A stretch of DNA of 64,000 bases, from NCBI GenBank assembly GCA_944990035.1, contig CALYLX010000136.1:1116001-1180000 (forward strand). Reading direction: 5' to 3'. Position numbers and translations under genes: made by a program. Positions within the stretch are counted from its first letter, which is position 1; each line of letters opens with the position of its first letter. A model generated the notes under the pieces. The model made no database searches. It was not told the DNA's origin and saw only the letters and a list, made by a program, of their open reading frames with translations. Below, in pieces: positions 27,801-38,368 of the stretch. The DNA is from Clitopilus passeckerianus. Its lineage: Eukaryota; Basidiomycota; Agaricomycetes; Agaricales; Entolomataceae.

Positions 27801-28983
27801 GGTGACGGGCCAAAGTTGATGTATTCGGAGCTGTTTCTGTGGCCATAAGGTCGTAATTCGTCCAACGAGACGTTGAGATACGCAAGCGATGTTTGCATTG
27901 CATACATCCGAATAGCGCTCACCCAGCTGCGAGGGTCTATGTCTCCCTCAACGTCCACATTGACAAGTCCACCCCAAGTAGGATGTCGAACAATCACGTC
28001 AAGGCCTTGTACGATATTGCCGCTGACCAGTCTGGTCACACATTCGCGGCGCATGTTGATTGTCTCCTCCGTACTTAGCGTTTCCGCTAGAAGTTGCCGG
28101 CGTCCTGAATGGAGGGCTTCGAGATGCTCTTTCACAACTTGGAAAAGTTTATAATCGCGTCGCGCCAAATACTGGAACATGAGGGTATGCCATTCACGCA
28201 AAGCTGAGGCGATTTCGTCGATGATAGGCTGGGTCACTCCAGAAGCAGTGTCATCGCCAGACTTGAGTGAAGGGCGTGGGGGGAATGGCTTAATGATTTG
28301 GGAACCGTTGGGAGATGAGGGGGGAAGGCTTGGAGTGTAGACTGGGAGCCGGTGTAGAGAGGATTTGGCTTGCTCGGGTGGGGGCCCTAGCCGGAAAGAT
28401 TTTCGGTCCAAATCTGACGTGGTAGCAGACACGATACTATTGCGGCTACCAGGGTAGTTTGAGCTGGGGACATGGGGAGTAATGACCCCACCGCCGACAG
28501 GAGTCTGACTGGTGAAGCCGGGAAGACGTCCTTCCGCATCAGAGAGATGGTCGCGAATAATGATGTGAGAGGCGGGGAATATGCCGATATACACCTGCTG
28601 AGGTTCTTCTACCTTGGCTATAGTCTTTGGAGGTGTTGTTGACGTTGGATCGCTTGACGCCCATGTAACCTGTGGACGTCTAGTCGTGCAGACAACATAC
28701 CTGGGGAATTGGGTCAGAATGTGTAGTTTCTGGCAACAAACCTGGCGACACACCCTCTGTACCAGACAGACTCATGAATACTAGACGGAGTGTATTTCTC
28801 GAATGCATAAATCTCGTCTCCAAGTTCTAACGAGACCACGTCGCGGTGTATGAAATGATCGTCGGTGGAGGCCTCTGTGACTGTCGAAAGACGATTTCTC
28901 GCAGAAAACTTTGTTTCTCTTCGATTTGGGGTAAGTGGATGAATGGCATAACCGTATGCGATGAGTGGTAACGGCTCCCACAT
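21823..28983 (-). CDS. DCK1: DOCK-family guanine nucleotide exchange factor (Dck1-like)
   Basis: Very large multi-exon gene for about 2,000 aa. In order: an N-terminal SH3 (LELGDEIYAFEKY, VWYRG), a long linker, the DHR-1/C2 lipid-binding domain (NELYIKLWCGDF, VQVTVEVRDHLGRPI), a helical armadillo-like core, the DHR-2 catalytic domain (SPLENAINEVEEKTKEL, LNGAVDAPLNTGISSYRQMF) and a Ser/Pro-rich tail ending FGRKHHH. In yeasts and moulds Dck1 with the ELMO protein Lmo1 activates Rac/Rho5 GTPases for polarised growth and stress responses. I start at the ATG at 28983 (MWEPLPLIAYGYA), where the SH3-leading conserved region begins. An in-frame ATG at 29085 would add 34 residues but leave only 5 bp to the divergent gene. 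One intron removes 28702-28758; the rest are 45-60 nt. Confidence 0.85.
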
Positions 28984-29090
28984 TGAAGGGGAATTGAGGG
29001 TATACGGGTAACTTGAAGCACTGCGTTTATTTGGTTCCACAACTCGGTACTCTGCAATTACAACTGTGATCATCATCAATTGCATTCATA

Positions 29091-30812
29091 ATGGCCTCCT
29101 TATCCGACCAAATTGACCGTTTATCACGAAATACGCGTTCAATTAAAGCAACAGCAGAGCTCATTGCTCGAGGTCATGACAGAAAGGCCGGCGCTGGTCC
29201 ATATACGCGCGCTGTGCTCTCTACAGGCATTGGCGACTTGATTCGTGATATCGATCCTTCCGAACTCGCGCTCTTCACAATTCAGAAACCAGCACTGGAT
29301 GAAAGAGCTCCACCGGCACCGGAATTGGCTCGTGCAGCGTTCACAGGAGCCACACCTCTTCGACGGCCAGCGCCCAAACGCGACGACGCGTTGAAGCCAA
29401 GGGGTGTAGAGCCAGAGGTTTACGCGCAGGCCGCTCTCAAATGTATCGATCGATAGTGAGTCGACCTCATCTATCTACATCCTTGGCTGTTCAAACAGTT
29501 AATAGTCAATCAATCAGACCCATGTCTCGGGCGCGTTCCAGAGTTCTGGACATTATTACACGTTTGAAAGTAGCCAGAGAGGAGATCACAGGCCTGAGTA
29601 CTACACTGGAGGTAAGTATGGTACCAATTCATCTTCCAACGCGTGCTAAGCCTCTTTGTCCTTTAGGATGCTCCGGCGCCAGATGCCTCTCTCCAAACCC
29701 TCGTTCAAAAGGAGGAGAAACGAATTCGCGATCTACAAGCAAAGGTGATAGAGCTCCAGCAACGGGTAAGCTCAATTCCTATCGACGTATAAGCCCTGTC
29801 CAACATCAGTTTCCAGAAACAACAAGCAATTAAAGACAAGGAAGCAGAAGCCCGAGCAGCTACGAAGAGAAAGGTCGAACCTAAATCTCGAGCACCACCA
29901 CCTCAGTCTCCCCAGGATCAATTTTGGAACACACCAATGGCATCGGCGAAAACCTTGCGATTTACCGAGAATTTGATGAATGAGCAGGTCGATTTGGGGG
30001 ATGTTTCTGTGACGTCCTTCATGGAGGCATCTCCGCTGGCAGGAAAGGCGGGAACTTGTACCTTCGCAGATCAGCCAAGCCTCGGCACACCGATTGCGAA
30101 ACTAGGTTTCAATTCAGGACCTTCGTCGACTCTGATTGAAAGATCAAGGGGAGAGATGGAGCCTGTTGTCACTGTACAGCATGAACCCACTCCTAAAGCT
30201 ATATCGCCGCCTTCACGCCCGCCGCCTCAGTCTCGTTCCGAGCCCAAAGCACGGGAACCACGAGACCGGGTGACGGCTGCCTCAGACCCGCAGCTGGAAC
30301 GCTATGCTGTGAGTACTACAACTGTCGTTGTTCTCATCAAATGAAAATATGGCATTATAGGAGAAGTTCTGGGCCACCATGGGCGATCAGATATTATCTG
30401 GGGAGAAAAAATCACGAGCCAAGGATACAATGTACGTGGAGGTTCTCCTGCAAGCCTTCCCTTAACTGAACTGTTCGTTCTCAGCTCCCAATTACGTGCG
30501 GTGTCATCCTTGACGCCGTCCCCATCATCGCCTTCACCATCGACGATATCAGCTGCATCATCTGCTAATGCTGTCCCAACAGCACAACAGATTCTGACTG
30601 CATATTTATTACTCACCCTACTCACCTCCCCACCCGATTATGCAATCCCAATGAACAAGGCAAAAGATCTGCTAAGTGCAAAGGGTACACATTGGGGAAG
30701 CACAGTCGTCGCAGGTCAAGGCACCTCTCGTATCATATATGGGTGTGTTGCCAAGAGGCTGCTAAAGATTGACAGGGGTGGAGGGGAGCAAATAGTGAGG
30801 TTTGATGTATAG
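29091..30812 (+). CDS. Hypothetical coiled-coil protein
   Basis: Not recognised. It begins MASLSDQIDRLSRNTRSIKA. A helical N-terminal domain of about 120 residues is followed by a heptad-like stretch (EEKRIRDLQAKVIELQQR) split by short introns, a Pro/Ser-rich middle with SAKTLRFTENLMNEQ, and a compact C-terminal domain (AYLLLTLLTSPPDYAIPMN, KAKDLLSAKGTHWGST). The C-terminal block looks the most constrained. The first splice is ambiguous: GTGAGT at 29456 creates a stop with the nearest acceptor, whereas GTATCG at 29442 joined to 29499 keeps the frame open. The layout would suit a nuclear or kinetochore-type coiled-coil factor, but that is a guess. Confidence 0.6.
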
Positions 30813-30923
30813 TAGTTGTACAGTGTCATCAAAGCTCTTGGATAAAGACATATCTCTCCCGTTCAGGGAGACAAATAGGGTATAAACTCTATGCTAATGC
30901 TATCGACAGCCTGACCGCGCTGT

Positions 30924-32177
30924 TTACCGGCTGATGCCTATGCAGATGTTCAGCCATCCGTCTGCTCCCGCCATACATGCACCTAGCCATGCCATCTCAG
31001 AATCCAATGGCGTCCGTACTCCTTGAACTATCGCAAACGCTAATTGAGAGGTTCCATCGGCACTCATATTAGGTCCGCCATACGTCGGTGTCGATGGTCT
31101 CGTTTGGGGTGGGAACAATAAAGGTATATGGGAGGTCAAGAATTGCGCCAGAGTATGGCATGTTCCTATGTGTCGATGTTAAACTTTATCTCCTGTATTC
31201 ACAGAGGCAAAAAGGCTCACCATCATCCAACACAGGAGGTACGATATCCTGTATGACTGGCCCTTCTGGTAGATATATTCTTGCAGGCACACTCCTTACA
31301 TTGTAGGCTCCATCGCGGTCAGGGGGACCTCCTGGGTCTGCGGAAGGTGGACGGGTATGCATGGATGTCGTTGAAACGTTTGGTGGTGATCTCGGGCGTC
31401 CTGAACCAGCCGTTGGTGTAACTTTACTGGCGACACGCCAATAATTGTCAAAATTGTCTGAATACACGATTTCTTGTTAGGCGAGATAAAGGTGGAGATA
31501 AATTGGATTTGCTTACGTTCTTTGATCCCTTCCCAAATACCGTCTTGATCTGCTTTACGCAGGCCAGTCATCCTCTTAGTATTACCCCAGCGTATGAAGT
31601 CGGCTTCTTTGAGTTGGCCCATGAAGGCTTGTTTACAGGCATCAGCGCTTGGGGATTGTAGGAGTTTATCAGTTGGAGGGGAAGCCAGGTGTAGAATCAG
31701 GCGCAGTGGGATTGAAGAGGCTTGTGACTGTAAGGGTGCCCGAACAGATGAGGCTATAGCATGAGTGTCATATATGAGACCGATAGGCCAGTGCCTACAT
31801 ATGTGGTGAGGCTAGGGACTGAAAGTCGAGTGGGGGAGAACCTACCACTTAAGCAAGGTGCCCTCAGCACTCTCAAACCACCAATCGTCCTCCTTTAGGA
31901 CTTGAGCCGCAGTTTCATCGAACACGACGTCCATCAGGAAGCGATGTATCTCTGGCATAAGCAGGGGCAGATAGCTGACTCGTGCGGCTTGAATGTAATA
32001 ACACTCGAGACCACGATCCGAATTTGCTGGTAGTTCTTTGGGGTCGACCCGTATCTCCAAAGGCACGGTTCCTTCCCATATTAGTCGTCGGAATAAGGTC
32101 GTTGTATAGTCGGTGTTTGAGTCCTTCGTTGTTGTAGGATCATGATGATGTCGAGTCGTGCCATATGTTGTTGCCAT
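30924..32177 (-). CDS. ATG5: Autophagy protein Atg5
   Basis: Receives ubiquitin-like Atg12 and, with Atg16, promotes Atg8 lipidation on growing autophagosomes. Four exons (32177-31846, 31794-31517, 31457-31221, 31165-30924) give 362 aa. Family blocks: RLIWEGTVPLEIRVDPKEL, YLPLLMPEIHRFL, WHWPIGLIYD, KQAFMGQLKEADFIRWGNTK, DQDGIWEGIKE, NYWRV, VPARIYLPEG and GACMAGADGWLNICIGI. The Lys in NTKR lies where the Atg12 acceptor Lys is expected (inference from alignment by eye). A Pro/Ser-rich insert (RSPPNVSTTSMHTRPPSADP) sits between the two ubiquitin-like domains. An in-frame ATG at 32270 would add 31 Ser/Thr/Arg-rich residues that do not resemble the family. Confidence 0.92.
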
Positions 32178-32410
32178 CGTTTGGCTCTTGTGTGTGGAAC
32201 GAGACGGTCGGCGAACCTGCAGACTAGCCGTGGTACTAGTCCGGCTGACCAACACGTGACTTCTAAACACATCAGGTCGATGTTAGGGCAGTTTCTCAGC
32301 TCCCTCGAGTCAATAAAAAACAGTTAAAAGCGAGAGTTCTACAGATACAAGTGTAAATCATCACGTAACCTAGAATAATAGCTGAAAAGTGGTTGCCGTT
32401 AGATTTAAAA

Positions 32411-32417
32411 CGCGAAA
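32411..32417 (+). promoter_or_regulatory. SCB-like element (CGCGAAA)
   Basis: Matches the Swi4/6-box consensus CRCGAAA, about 150 bp before the DBF4 start codon. Functional use is inferred from yeast G1/S promoters. Confidence 0.35.
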
Positions 32418-32467
32418 GTGACTGGCGTTGTTGTGATCTTGTTGACGTGACGGCGTTTTGTGACCAA

Positions 32468-32473
32468 ACGCGT
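32468..32473 (+). promoter_or_regulatory. MCB element (ACGCGT)
   Basis: Exact MluI cell-cycle box, 91 bp before the DBF4 start codon. MCBs drive G1/S transcription through MBF-type factors in fungi. Its place before a replication-initiation gene supports function, but it is a 6-bp match. Confidence 0.45.
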
Positions 32474-32563
32474 CTCTTCATTTACCCTTACTCCTGCCAC
32501 CTGCCTTGCAGGTTTCGGCGTTTCTCTATTCTCTTCGTTTACTAGCGCTTTCTTGGTTTCAAC

Positions 32564-34532
32564 ATGGCTACCCTTAACAGACGCCCGTTAACAAACAGAA
32601 CCATTCCTCAAAATATTCCCCTATCGCTCCTGAGGCCCTCAAGAGTGGTTTCCGGTGTGAAGAGACCTCGTTCACCGGAACGAGCCACAGAGGCAGCCAC
32701 CTCTCAATTCGCTCTGAAGCGTGCAAAATCAGTAGCAGGAACTTCTGCTGCATCTGCAGGGACTCGAGATTCGGCGAAAGAGCGCAACCGGCGTGAACGC
32801 GAGCAGGAGTTCAAGGATAAATACACACGCGCTTTCCCCGAATGGGTATTCTACTTTGAAGAAGGGCGAATATCTACACATACACAAGCAAGATATGAAG
32901 ATGACATCGAGCATCTTGGTGGGGTAAGCTTAGCCGGTGGACGTCCCTCAAAGCCACATTCCTGACACTACTACAGCGCGTAGTCAAGTTTTTCGATGCC
33001 AAAGAGGTCACGCATTTTGTTACCGATCGCACGGCCCCAACTGGTTCCTCCACTTACACGGAGAAGGAGAATATTCGAAAACCCCTCTCTCGTGGTAATC
33101 TCAAGAGCCCCATCAACCTGAAAACAGTGTATGCTGTATTCTCATTTTAATGACTTCGGATCACTAATATTTTCTACAGGAAACGAGAAGAACCAGAGCT
33201 CAACCAACTGAACGATCCTCTGCTCACTTTTGCCTCGTTGGAAAAGAAGATCTGGACGCCGGCCAAATTGGATAGTGTTCTCAGCAGGCTACTCGATTCC
33301 AGTACCACGCCGTCTCCTGCCCTCTCTACAACCAAGACCCAAGGAGCTTCCCTCGCAAGACTACTGAAAAAGGAACAGCTCTATGGATCAACCGAGCGCG
33401 ATCCGACCCAGAAACGGAACGACTACCAGTACTTCTCAAAAGGAAGTAAGTTCGTTCTCGTGGAGGATATGCGTCAAGAGCTCGCAACCATAGCTGTTCA
33501 CGAGTACACCTTGAAATCTCGTCAAGCGACAGGTGGGAAAGAACCCAAGGAAACCTGGCCTGTCTTGCATTGTCACCCGAATGCGAGGGGTCCGTTCGTC
33601 GCTTTTGACGAGAAGGAGAAGCGCCGTTGGGAAAAACAGCAAAAAATGGAAGAAGAAGACAGAGAGGCGGCTAGGCGAGATCACAAGCGTTTCGTCAAGC
33701 AGGTTGAGGGGCTTCACCGGCGCACAGCTTCAAATCTTCAACAGACTGGAGATCTGCGACGGACAGTCTCCATGAATAACCTCCACCTTCGGGGTCAAAT
33801 AGATGCTCAACTCGAGGATGAGCTCAATGGAGCGGAAGCTTTGGATTCAGCCAATGCCTCTGGATATATCGTTTCAGGTACTACTGGTTACATGGCTGCG
33901 TCGGGAAACAGCGTTGGAATTACTTCGACGACGGGGACGACATCTACGGCAGGGTATCCTTCCCGCAATGGGCAATTATCAGCAGTCCTCAATGGTCGAA
34001 TGAATAAGCACGTAACGACCTCATTCAAGTTCCCCTCTATCTCTGCCGACAAAGAAAACAAAGCCCCTCCGATGGGACCTCCAACCACGATCCCAGACAG
34101 GCAGCCATTCTTGAAAAAGAGCAAGAGCACCAATACTCTAAAACTTCCGAAGAGGGAAGAAGGTAGCAAGCCAGGGTACTGTGAGAGTTGCCGCCAGAAA
34201 TTCGAAGACTTTAAAGAGGTGATGTCCTTTCAAACCTTTCTCCGGTACCGAACGATACTGAAGATTTGTTGTAGCATATCCAATCCCGCAAACACGTACG
34301 CTTTGCGACCACTGATGCCAACTTTGCGCAGCTGGACTTCCTTCTAGCTCGTGTCCGCAGAAAAACTAAAGCCGAGGTTCACGCCGAACGCACGCGCCGG
34401 CTCGCCATGCGTAAATATCTATGTGGCCGATTCCAGCTTGAGGAGGAGGAGGACCCAGCTCAGGACAGTGGCTTTGCCGAGTTCGTGAAAGATGAGCCTT
34501 CTGAACCGGATCTAGACATTGACATGTCATGA
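32564..34532 (+). CDS. DBF4: Dbf4/Dfp1 regulatory subunit of the Cdc7 kinase
   Basis: Activates Cdc7 (Hsk1) kinase, which phosphorylates MCM helicase to fire replication origins. Introns 32924-32976, 33129-33179 and 34219-34274 give 602 aa. Motif N with a BRCT-like core is seen as HLGGRVVKFFDAKEVTHFVT. Motif M lies around residues 280-330 (GSKFVLVEDMRQELATIAVH, WPVLHCHPNARGPF). Motif C is the Dbf4 zinc finger GYCESCRQKFEDFKEHIQSR followed by KHVRFA, with the CX2C...HX5H ligands all present. Splicing out the last intron is needed to form the His pair. KENK near residue 430 resembles a KEN degron, which fits cell-cycle destruction (inference). Divergent from ATG5; the shared promoter contains SCB- and MCB-like sites. 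Confidence 0.9.
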
Positions 34533-34910
34533 ACATCCGGCAGCTCTCCCTTAACCGCTGTATTTCGTACACCTACGCTCTTCCGTCATTGCAATTTCTG
34601 TAGAATACGCAAGCATGTAATATGATACTAGAACCACCATGATGTATACCACCGTCTCACGAATTGAAAGTTGCATTCAGCTCCTACAACGGGTTTTTAA
34701 ATTCAGAGAAACCACACTCACTGTACGAGTAGCCTCTTGGCTCAGTCGTGGTTGGGCGTCGTGATCAACCTTAAAATTAAAGGCATACCAATGTGGCCTG
34801 TGCAGCGCACAGGTCACAGAACGGTCACACGGATTCTGAGTCTGAACCAGGCATAATTAATACAATAACCTACAACCTACAAGCTCGTGTGGGTTTCAGA
34901 GCCCTTCCCT
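34533..34910. other. Intergenic region
   Basis: About 380 bases downstream of DBF4 with no gene seen. It runs into the promoter of the Zn2Cys6 gene. Confidence 0.5.
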
Positions 34911-34916
34911 TATAAA
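34911..34916 (+). promoter_or_regulatory. TATA box of the Zn2Cys6 gene
   Basis: TATAAA in CCCTTATAAACCC, 127 nt before the ATG at 35043 and followed by pyrimidine-rich sequence typical of fungal transcription starts. Motif match only. Confidence 0.4.
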
Positions 34917-35042
34917 CCCTATCTATCCCAGCTGCACCGGGTTTGCACATCTATTTTGCTCTTTCAGCACATCTTGATTCCGAACTCCCACTACCCACGA
35001 GTGCCCGCTCAAATAGCCCTCTGCTGAATTTTTGTTTTTTCA

Positions 35043-36449
35043 ATGTCCAATCCAACACCCTTTACTTTATCTTCCTCGTCAGAATTAACTCTCAGTAACC
35101 GGAGTGAACACCTTACGATCAGGATACCTAATCCAAAGAACTTCTTTGCTCGTCAGTCTCAATGGATCAGTCACCGAGGTAAGGCCAGATGTGACCATTG
35201 CAGAGAGAATAATCTAAAAGTTAGTCAATATGTCAATTGTCTATTAAGTTCGACTGCTCACTTCTGAGTAGTGTGATCGTGTCAATCCCTACTGTAATCA
35301 CTGCCCGAGGGCATCGGGTAGAACATGCAAGTATACACTGCCTATTGCCCATAACAGAGGCCGACTTCGCTGCGACAGGTGTCGTATGAATGATATAAAG
35401 GTATTCCTTGCGTTGGCATCCTCTAGGCAGTATTTGAATAGCTGTTTGCAATTAAGTGCGACAGGGCAGAACCTCTCTGCAACGGTTGCTTCGAAAGCGA
35501 TGTAGACCAGTGCATTTATACTCCGTCAAAAAGACCACGAGATCATTCTCAATTGGACGCGCAACCTCACCAACAACAACAAAGTCACCTGGAGGCGCTA
35601 GAAAGTACTGAATTCACCGACCAGTCTTCACAGGAATCTTCTTCAGACGACGAGTCGGAAGCAATGAATTCTGGAGATTCCCAAGTTGTTCCTTCCCCTT
35701 CGTCTAGCCATGATCATCCAGAGATGCCAACCCGTCGCGGAATTGCTGATTTTCGACGCTATTTGGACTTGGGAGCTCGGCCGCTGGCCCCTCAGATGAA
35801 CCCACAGCCACCCATTCCCTGGGGTCGCGCAAACATATATCCCTATCCCCCTGCACTCTTGCAAGGCTTGAGCTGGTGCGTCACCACCGAGGTACCATAT
35901 CCAGCGACTTTCAACGACGCTCTCTCACATCTTCTTGACAATCTTGAGTCTGAATTAAAACAGACGGCCTGCTTACCCCTGGACACGTATACTAAACTCT
36001 GGAATTACCTACGAGGCAACACCGGGCTAAATACGGAAGGAATAAAACACCTGGTCAATTGGGCGGGCCTTCACCGTATTTATTTGGGCTCGGAGGATAT
36101 GATCGTGTTGATGCAGCCATGCGAAATCGACAGCCAAATATCGACCGGTTCCAAGGACAGGGACCCCAGAATAACGATCGCCAACCTGACTTTGCAAGAA
36201 CAAAGTAAAGCTGCTAACCCCAAAAACTACGAGCGCCTTCCTATCCGGGAGCAGGTCTACGATATTCTGACGGCCGCACATACGTTTCACTGCAACCCGA
36301 TAGTTATGCTTTCTAACATTAAACAACTTGGTTTTGTGAGTTACGGTGCAGCTTATCTGACAAGCTTGTTGATAGAATGGTATCAATCAGGGAAACGTGA
36401 CATGGACGATGGCAGAGCTATATACTCGACTCTGCCCGGTCTGTACTAG
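35043..36449 (+). CDS. Transcription factor-like protein with two tandem Zn2Cys6 clusters
   Basis: Introns 35220-35271 and 35401-35456 give 432 aa. Two complete fungal zinc clusters lie back to back: first CDHCRENNLK-CDRVNPYCNHC with a last Cys in RTCKY, second CDRCRMNDIK-CDRAEPLCNGC with a last Cys in DQCIY. Each keeps all six Cys and the basic RC/K residues of the family. Each is interrupted by a phase-0 intron directly before its third Cys, so the second cluster looks like a duplicate of the first. A Gln/Ser/Glu-rich linker follows, then a roughly 230-residue C-terminal region (LLQGLSWCVTTEVPYPATF) that I do not recognise and that lacks the usual fungal_trans domain. Probably nuclear and DNA-binding; target unknown. 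Confidence 0.8.
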
Positions 36450-36783
36450 CCCACTTAGAGCTACTCAGGCCCTGCAGGGGGAAAGGCAGCCCGGCTTCTA
36501 CGAGGCTTTCGGCGATGCTGTGGGGCGATATGATGCATAGGTGTCCTCCAACCCGGTGCATCACTCCTAGCAATGTGACAGCCTGCCTGAACCATTGTTC
36601 CCTTTTAGGATATTGTGGCGCATTTCATAATCCCATTTATCGCGAGTCATCAACAAATCTACAGGCCGGATCGAATATATACAAAACAAAGGGCATCGGA
36701 ATAACTTGTAAAAATCTGGATACATGATGGAATTCAGATGGTAAAACTGTAGTAGATTCGAAAAGAACTCTCTATGTTCCACA
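36450..36783. other. Convergent 3' intergenic region
   Basis: About 330 bases between the stop codons of the Zn2Cys6 gene (+) and the SAM decarboxylase gene (-). No gene or repeat seen. Confidence 0.5.
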
Positions 36784-38064
36784 TCAATTGACCCGCTGAA
36801 AGCTAGCAAACGCGAGGTCGTAACCGCCAAACTCGTAATTGATTTTGTCAGTCCTGCGATAGCGTCCAGTAGGCGAAGGTGGTCCGTTTTTGGAGAGAGG
36901 CTGCGCGAGGGCTAGTTTGAATGCACGCTGCGCTGCCTCTACCGTCTCTCCTTGATCAGCCTCATTGCCTTCACTCGAGATAAAGAGTGTAAGGCTCAAC
37001 CGGCCGGGTTGAAAGATGCTGACGACTCTTTGGATGAGGGTTTGAAGATCGGGAACTGTGCTGGTGCTCTTGGAGGAGTGAGAAGGAACATTGCACTCGA
37101 AGCTGGCGTAAGACCATCCCTCCTCGGGAGTAACGTGAATGGTATAATAGCCTTCCTTGAACGAGTCTACAGGGATGGATTCATCATCTCCCCATTTGAC
37201 GAGACAATTGGCGGAGTAGCCACAGGGCGAGAATGTGTATGCGTCAAGAGTAGATAACTCGGACGGGAATATTTCCGAGATTCCGAGTTTGGCGGAGAGC
37301 ATAGCAGCATGTGCATGGGGATCGTCCGAGGGAGATAGTTGAGAGAAGAATGGCTCGCGTGCTGGGCCGCTGAGTTCGCTCATGAGGATCTCAATGGTAT
37401 AATCGGGGATGGTTAGGAGACCACAACCCGGGGTCTCGACAACGGGGGCGGGAGGAGAATCATGGGTGGTTGCATCGCCAGGGTTGGTCAAGTAAAGCAG
37501 CCAATGATCGCCGTTGACTTTTCCTACAGTGTAGGCGGAGCCATTTTTGAAGATATTGTCGAGATATTCAATCTCTTGTTTCCAGTCTCTATGAGGTCCA
37601 AGTTGGCGGTCGGGAAACATGAATGCCTTCCTGGAATAGAAGCAACGATATACATCCGGCATTTTCGCATAAGTAGCCGCGATCTCGAGAATACGCGGTA
37701 GGCCAAGAAGGTTGAGAGTGGTGCCACAAGTTTTTAGAATGAGGCGATGGGGAGCTACAAAAAAGGAGGATTCGCTGCATAGAAAATGTGAATATTTTTT
37801 GTGTGTGTAAAGCATAAAAATGACTAACCTGAGGAGGTATGCATCCATCTCAGCGCCTTCAATAGCACTTAGCACCTGACATTTGACAATGTCAAGCATT
37901 TCTTCCCAAAGTTTGCGATCAACCTTGCGAAGACCTGTCTTTTGACCTGAAGCTGCGTCTGCAGCATCAGGAACGTCTTCAGCGGAAGGCTTGAACCAAA
38001 TTTCTAGGAGCTTTTCAGGGCCCTCAAACGGGCAGTGCGGTTCATCATGAACGTGTTGGTCCAT
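36784..38064 (-). CDS. SPE2: S-adenosylmethionine decarboxylase proenzyme
   Basis: Pyruvoyl enzyme that decarboxylates SAM to supply aminopropyl groups for spermidine and spermine. One intron at 37775-37828 gives 408 aa. The proenzyme self-cleavage site is LSESSFFVAPHRLILKTCGT: cleavage before the second Ser of ESS generates the pyruvoyl group. Other family blocks: FEGPEKLLEIWF, KMPDVYRCFYSRKAFMFPDR and YTFSPCGYSANC. The intron splits the Ser codon two residues before the cleavage site. It is 54 nt long without a stop codon, so an unspliced message would still read through, with 18 extra residues. A 48-codon upstream frame lies in the leader (see separate entry). Confidence 0.93.
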   Translation of the reverse strand: MDQHVHDEPHCPFEGPEKLLEIWFKPSAEDVPDAADAASGQKTGLRKVDRKLWEEMLDIVKCQVLSAIEGAEMDAYLLRLVIFMLYTHKKYSHFLCSESSFFVAPHRLILKTCGTTLNLLGLPRILEIAATYAKMPDVYRCFYSRKAFMFPDRQLGPHRDWKQEIEYLDNIFKNGSAYTVGKVNGDHWLLYLTNPGDATTHDSPPAPVVETPGCGLLTIPDYTIEILMSELSGPAREPFFSQLSPSDDPHAHAAMLSAKLGISEIFPSELSTLDAYTFSPCGYSANCLVKWGDDESIPVDSFKEGYYTIHVTPEEGWSYASFECNVPSHSSKSTSTVPDLQTLIQRVVSIFQPGRLSLTLFISSEGNEADQGETVEAAQRAFKLALAQPLSKNGPPSPTGRYRRTDKINYEFGGYDLAFASFQRVN

Positions 38065-38129
38065 TCACTGTTGGGAGTAGCGATGCTATCGAACAGAGAC
38101 AGAGCAGACGTGAGGGCCGCTGAGGGCTT

Positions 38130-38276
38130 CTACTGGATGCATATAACGGAGGGAAGCAGAAATGAGAGAATCCTTGACGAGAGGACTCTCGAAGAGTATA
38201 TGGCCAAACCGATCGATGACTTCCTTTTTTGGACCAACGATTTCAAAAATTTCGTTACGGCCCTTGCCGCGGTCAT
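38130..38276 (-). other. Candidate upstream ORF in the SAM decarboxylase leader
   Basis: A 48-codon open frame starts at an ATG at 38276 and ends 65 nt before the SPE2 ATG. Its second half is hydrophobic (LSSRILSFLLPSVICIQ). SAM decarboxylase messages in plants, animals and some fungi carry regulatory uORFs responding to polyamines. This one fits by position only; the peptide is not one I recognise, and the transcription start is unknown. Confidence 0.3.
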
Positions 38277-38368
38277 GTGATTCAAAGAGTTAGATGCCGG
38301 TGAGTTAGCGTCATGGCAGCGTTGCAGTGCCGCTGTAGGCCGCACAGACACTTTCAACTCATACGCCA

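Noticed and set aside
37775..37828. Reading SAM decarboxylase as intronless because the frame stays open
   Set aside because: The 18 extra residues disrupt the conserved LSESSFFV context, and both ends are standard splice sites.
38035..38280. Plus-strand open frame antisense to the SAM decarboxylase start
   Set aside because: Overlaps the SPE2 first exon and leader; no family features.
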